The notes beneath the pieces are model-generated. The model was not told the DNA's origin. It saw only the letters and a list, made by a program, of their open reading frames with translations, and ran no database searches. Shown in pieces: positions 5,520 through 8,578 of a stretch of 8,578 nucleotides of DNA; the first letter of the stretch is position 1, and the number at the start of each line of letters is the position of its first letter. Source of the stretch: an uncultured Collinsella sp. (GTDB taxonomy: Bacteria; Actinomycetota; Coriobacteriia; Coriobacteriales; Coriobacteriaceae); NCBI GenBank assembly GCA_959596505.1, contig CAUFWM010000057.1:1-8578 (forward strand). The letters are read 5' to 3'. Both the position numbers and the translations under genes were made by a program.

Positions 5520-8147
5520 CTACTCGGCGTCGGGGACCTCGTAGGTGGCCGCCGGCGTGTTGTCGCACACGACGGTAAAGCCGCCGTCCTTGTCGACATC
5601 GACCGTCACCTGATCGCCCTCGCGCACCGTGCCGTCGATGATGGCGGCGGCGATGGCATCCACGACCTCGCGCTGAACCAGACGCTTGAGCGGACGGGCG
5701 CCAAAGACCGGGTCCAGGCCGCCCACGGCGAGCATCTGCTTAGCCGCCGGGGTGATGGCAAGCGTCATGCGCTCCTTGGCCAGGCGCGCGCGGACGTCGG
5801 CGAGTTGGATGTCGACGATCTTCTCAATCTGCGCCATGCCGAGCGGATGGAACACTACGATATCGTCGATACGGTTGAGGAACTCGGGGCGGAAGGTCTG
5901 AGCCATGGCGACGTCGACCTGATGGCGCATCTCCTCCTCGTCCTTACCGGACAGATCGGCGATAGCCTTGGAGCCCACGTTAGACGTCATGATAATGATC
6001 GTGTTCTTGAAGGACACCTGGCGACCCTGACCGTCGGTCAGACGGCCGTCGTCGAGCACCTGCAGCAGCACGTTAAAGACATCCGGGTGAGCCTTTTCCA
6101 TCTCGTCGAGCAAGATCACGGAGTACGGACGACGGCGCACGGCCTCGGTGAGCTGGCCGCCCTCGTCGTAGCCCACATATCCCGGGGGCGCACCGATCAG
6201 ACGCTGGACGCTGAACTTCTCCATGTACTCGGACATGTCGATACGCACGAGCGCGCGCTCATCATCGAACAGACACTCGGCCAGCGCCTTGGCGAGCTCG
6301 GTCTTGCCTACGCCGGTGGGGCCCAGGAAGAAGAAGCTGCCGATGGGCTTGTCCGGATCGGAGAGGCCCGCACGGCTGCGACGCACGGCCGCGGCGACAG
6401 CGGACACCGCCTCGTCCTGGCCGATGACGCGCTTATGCAGCTCACCCTCCAGGCCTTTCAGCTTGTCGAGCTCGCCCTGCATCATCTTGGACACGGGCAC
6501 GCCGGTCCAGGCGCTCACGACCTCGGCGATCTCGTCAGAGGTCACCTGTTCGTTGAGGCCCTCGCCGTCCTGCTGCTTTTGCGCCTCGAGCGCGGCCTCG
6601 GACTCCTGAATCTGCTGCTGCAGACCCGGGATCACGGAATAGCGCAGCTCGGACGCACGACCCAGATCACCGTTGCGCGTCGCACGCTCCTCCTCGCTCT
6701 TGGCCTCGTCAAGCTGGCCCTTAAGCTCCTGCACGTGGTCGATGGCGTTCTTCTGGTTGAGCCAGCCGGCCTTTTGCACGTTGAGCTTTTCCTGGACCTC
6801 GGCAATCTCTTGGCGCAGGACCTCCAGACGCTCCTTGGAGGCGTCATCGGTCTCCTTCATGAGCGCCTGTTCCTCGATCTGCAGCTGGGTGAGCTGACGC
6901 GTGGTGGCGTCGATCTCGACCGGCATGCTGTCGAGCTCCATGCGCAAGCGGCTTGCGGCCTCATCGACCAGGTCGATGGCCTTGTCGGGCAGGAAGCGGT
7001 CGGCAATGTAGCGATCGGAGAGGTCGGCGGCCGCCACGAGCGCGCTATCGGTGATATGCACGCCGTGGAAGATCTCGTACTTCTCCTTGAGGCCACGCAG
7101 GATCGAGATGGTATCCTCGACGGTAGGCTCGCTGACCATCACGGTCTGGAAACGACGGGCGAGCGCCGCATCCTTCTCGATGTACTTGCGGTATTCGTCA
7201 AGCGTAGTCGCGCCGATTGCGTGTAAGTCGCCACGGGCAAGCGCCGGCTTGAGGATGTTGCCGGCGTCCATGGAGCCCTCGGTGGCACCCGCGCCCACGA
7301 TGGTGTGGAGCTCATCGATGAACAGGATGACCTTGCCCTCGGACTTTTGCACTTCCTTGAGCACGGCCTTCAAGCGGTCCTCGAACTCGCCGCGGTACTT
7401 GGCGCCGGCGACCAGCGCGCTCATGTCGAGCTCGATGAGGTCGCGGTCGCGCAGCGTGCTCGGCACGTCGCCGGCCACAATACGCTGGGCGATGCCCTCG
7501 ACGATGGCCGTCTTGCCGACGCCCGGCTCGCCGATGAGCACGGGGTTGTTTTTGGTGCGACGGGACAGGACCTGGATGGTACGACGGATCTCGTCGGTAC
7601 GGCCGATGACCGGGTCGAGTTTGCCGGCGCGGGCAAGGTCGCAGATATTGCGTCCGTACTGCTCCAGCGCCTCAAACTGGGTCTTGTCCTCGGCAGACGT
7701 CACGCGGTCATCGCCACGCAGCTCCTCGTAGACCTGCTCGATACGCTCCTTGGTCACGCCGGCGTCGCGCAGCACACGACCAGCCTCGCCCTTGTCCTCG
7801 GCAAGCGCCATCAGCAGATGCTCGGTCACCACAAAGCTGTCGCCCATCTTGGTGGCCTTTTTCTCGGCCTTCTCGATGACGCGGACGAGCTCATTGGACA
7901 GACCCATCTGCTGACCCTCGCCCGAAACCTTGGGCGCGTGGTCGATGGCATCTTGTGTGGAGCGTGCGAGCTGAGCCGGGTCGGCACCGATGCGCTCGAT
8001 GATCACGGAGATATTGCGCTCACCGGCACCGAGCAAGGCGGACAGCAGGTGAATCGGCTCCACCGCGCCGGCCTGCGCATCGGCAGCCGTGCCCATGGCG
8101 GTTTGCAGCGCCTCGCGCGACGTCATTGCTAGCTTATCGATTCTCAT
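5520..8147 (-). CDS. clpB: ATP-dependent chaperone ClpB (Hsp100 disaggregase)
   Basis: Complete, 875 residues, near the usual ClpB length. ATG 8147 has AGAGGTGA about five bases upstream. Domains in order: an N-terminal Clp repeat domain (about 1-145); AAA+ 1 with Walker A GEPGVGKT (206-213), Walker B VILFIDE (273-279), pore loop KYRG (250-253) and ARR arginine finger region (330-332); a long coiled-coil middle domain (about 405-530, rich in E, K, Q), which marks ClpB rather than ClpA; AAA+ 2 with GPTGVGKT (609-616), pore loop GYVGY (656-660), Walker B VILLDE (677-682), NRID (758-761) and sensor-2 GAR (816-818); and a short acidic C-terminus. There is no IGF/IGL-type ClpP-binding loop that I can see, as expected for a disaggregase. 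It works in the cytoplasm as a hexamer, threading aggregated proteins with DnaK/DnaJ/GrpE, which are not in the window. All catalytic residues look intact. No CIRCE or HAIR heat-shock operator is visible upstream. Confidence 0.98.
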   Translation of the reverse strand: MRIDKLAMTSREALQTAMGTAADAQAGAVEPIHLLSALLGAGERNISVIIERIGADPAQLARSTQDAIDHAPKVSGEGQQMGLSNELVRVIEKAEKKATKMGDSFVVTEHLLMALAEDKGEAGRVLRDAGVTKERIEQVYEELRGDDRVTSAEDKTQFEALEQYGRNICDLARAGKLDPVIGRTDEIRRTIQVLSRRTKNNPVLIGEPGVGKTAIVEGIAQRIVAGDVPSTLRDRDLIELDMSALVAGAKYRGEFEDRLKAVLKEVQKSEGKVILFIDELHTIVGAGATEGSMDAGNILKPALARGDLHAIGATTLDEYRKYIEKDAALARRFQTVMVSEPTVEDTISILRGLKEKYEIFHGVHITDSALVAAADLSDRYIADRFLPDKAIDLVDEAASRLRMELDSMPVEIDATTRQLTQLQIEEQALMKETDDASKERLEVLRQEIAEVQEKLNVQKAGWLNQKNAIDHVQELKGQLDEAKSEEERATRNGDLGRASELRYSVIPGLQQQIQESEAALEAQKQQDGEGLNEQVTSDEIAEVVSAWTGVPVSKMMQGELDKLKGLEGELHKRVIGQDEAVSAVAAAVRRSRAGLSDPDKPIGSFFFLGPTGVGKTELAKALAECLFDDERALVRIDMSEYMEKFSVQRLIGAPPGYVGYDEGGQLTEAVRRRPYSVILLDEMEKAHPDVFNVLLQVLDDGRLTDGQGRQVSFKNTIIIMTSNVGSKAIADLSGKDEEEMRHQVDVAMAQTFRPEFLNRIDDIVVFHPLGMAQIEKIVDIQLADVRARLAKERMTLAITPAAKQMLAVGGLDPVFGARPLKRLVQREVVDAIAAAIIDGTVREGDQVTVDVDKDGGFTVVCDNTPAATYEVPDAE

Positions 8148-8168
8148 GGAATCACCTCTCTTGGGGCG

Positions 8169-8186
8169 GCCGCCCTACGGGGCGGC
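8169..8186 (-). promoter_or_regulatory. GC-only hairpin in the clpB leader
   Basis: GCCGCCC (8169-8175) pairs with GGGCGGC (8180-8186) around a 4-base loop, so the clpB mRNA carries a 7-base-pair GC stem about ten bases upstream of its SD sequence. The sequence GGGGCGGC occurs twice (8163-8170 and 8179-8186), giving a second possible pairing. It could stabilise the mRNA or influence translation; it does not itself cover the SD. Confidence 0.4.
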
Positions 8187-8225
8187 TTCACGTTGTTCGA
8201 GAAGTATTGTTGCCAGCTTTGCGCG

Positions 8226-8261
8226 ATCTTATACACAAATCTAAGTCTCTATATATAAGAT
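8226..8261 (-). promoter_or_regulatory. AT-rich clpB promoter region with a dyad
   Basis: ATCTTATA (8226-8233) and TATAAGAT (8254-8261) are exact reverse complements with 20 bases between. On the minus strand the first arm reads TATAAGAT, a good -10 element about 80 bases upstream of the clpB start; the -35 region (around 8251-8256) is AT-rich but not a clear TTGACA. This is the likely clpB promoter. The dyad could be an operator or may reflect symmetric -10-like sequences. Confidence 0.4.
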
Positions 8262-8284
8262 TTTCTGAGTGATTAAGAGATAGG

Positions 8285-8294
8285 GGGCAGGCAC
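8285..8294 (+). repeat. Flanking direct repeat, left copy (GGGCAGGCAC)
   Basis: Matches GGACAGGCAC at 8565-8574 at nine of ten positions in the same orientation. The two copies lie 280 bases apart and bracket the palindrome array, so they could be its borders, an insertion-site duplication or a short dispersed repeat. Confidence 0.4.
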
Positions 8295-8324
8295 GCTCAC
8301 CCGCTACGGCCTCGTCCCCTCACT

Positions 8325-8381
8325 ATCTCAATCTGTAACATCTATCGACCGTTTCCGGCTCCAGATGTTACAGATCGAGAT
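8325..8381. repeat. Palindromic repeat unit 1 of 3
   Basis: Left arm ATCTCAATCTGTAACATCT (8325-8343) pairs with right arm AGATGTTACAGATCGAGAT (8363-8381) over 19 bases with a single A/C mismatch. TGTAACA (8334-8340) and TGTTACA (8366-8372) are separated by 25 bases. The left end CTATCTC (8323-8329) could alternatively pair with GAGATAG upstream (8277-8283). No gene covers it. Confidence 0.92.
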
Positions 8382-8404
8382 GAAATGACCAGCGGCACCC
8401 GTTT

Positions 8405-8460
8405 ATCTAAATCTGTAACATCTAGTCAGCAAATAGAGCTCTATCTGTTACAAATCGAGA
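8405..8460. repeat. Palindromic repeat unit 2 of 3
   Basis: Left arm ATCTAAATCTGTAACATCT (8405-8423), right arm ATCTGTTACAAATCGAGA (8443-8460). TGTAACA (8414-8420) and TGTTACA (8446-8452) again lie 25 bases apart. The stem is less perfect than unit 1. Its loop holds an additional perfect 12-base palindrome, ATAGAGCTCTAT (8433-8444). It begins exactly 80 bases after unit 1. Confidence 0.9.
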
Positions 8461-8485
8461 CGAACAGAAGACACCTGAATCGAAA

Positions 8486-8541
8486 ATCTAAATCTGTAAC
8501 ACCAGGCCCACTTTTAGCGGCCAAGATGTTACAGATCGAGA
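8486..8541. repeat. Palindromic repeat unit 3 of 3
   Basis: Left arm ATCTAAATCTGTAACA (8486-8501), right arm TGTTACAGATCGAGA (8527-8541), with 25 bases between. In units 2 and 3 the same two bases (AA opposite CG) stay unpaired inside the stem. It begins 81 bases after unit 2. No fourth unit starts at the expected position near 8566, so the array ends here. Confidence 0.9.
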
Positions 8542-8564
8542 CAGACCGAAAACCACCACAAAGA

Positions 8565-8574
8565 GGACAGGCAC
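8565..8574 (+). repeat. Flanking direct repeat, right copy (GGACAGGCAC)
   Basis: Nine of ten bases equal GGGCAGGCAC at 8285-8294. It lies 24 bases past repeat unit 3 and near the window edge, so whether it belongs to a longer dispersed element cannot be seen here. Confidence 0.4.
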
Positions 8575-8578
8575 CTTT

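Noticed and set aside
5508..7226. Long plus-strand open frame of 572 codons
   Set aside because: It is antisense to clpB, whose domains and motifs are fully intact; the His/Leu/Gly-biased translation is a GC-rich shadow.
8262..8280. CIRCE operator half (GAGTGATTAA resembles GAGTGCTAA)
   Set aside because: The partner half TTAGCACTC is absent nine bases upstream, so this is a chance partial match.
8325..8541. CRISPR array
   Set aside because: The repeated motif alternates in orientation, the period is about 80 bases, both intervals vary, and no cas gene is visible.

Overview
The window looks like a high-GC, low-copy chromosomal segment from the Coriobacteriia, most like Collinsella or a close relative. 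I judge this from GC-rich, Ala/Asp-rich codon usage, an actinobacterial-type ClpB, a membrane protein that I recall as the DUF5692 family, and the style of the acidic single-pass membrane protein. This is inference from memory of the families; no search was run.

Left part (1-3431): a likely redox/membrane module around one TetR-type regulator. A multi-cysteine iron-sulfur oxidoreductase of the GltD-like class runs leftward off the window edge (1-1402, minus). Divergent from it is a TetR regulator (1573-2253, plus), followed 63 bases later by a polytopic membrane protein (2317-3324, plus) that ends at a strong intrinsic terminator (3392-3431). The divergent intergenic region carries two exact copies of a TTGAC-N5-GTCAA dyad and a third, degenerate copy. 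They overlap the best candidate promoter of the oxidoreductase, so the regulator probably controls it and itself. The membrane protein gene has one in-frame TGA at codon 66 with homologous-looking sequence continuing in the same frame, so it is either freshly broken or recoded.

Middle part (3432-5484): a 500-residue single-pass membrane protein with a very acidic cytoplasmic N-terminus and an extracytoplasmic C-terminal region (3561-5063, plus). Facing it is a 64-residue Pro/Ala-rich small protein (5195-5389, minus). Between these convergent genes lies a 67-base, almost perfect inverted repeat (5104-5170).

Right part (5440-8578): clpB, the Hsp100 disaggregase, complete on the minus strand (5520-8147) with its own terminator (5440-5476), an SD site and a GC-rich leader hairpin. 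Upstream of clpB are 431 bases without a gene. They hold an AT-rich promoter-like stretch and then an array of three palindromic units with a strict 80/81-base period, a constant 25-base loop between conserved TGTAACA/TGTTACA arms, and variable loop sequence. The array is bracketed by near-identical 10-mers. It is the most unexplained structure in the window.
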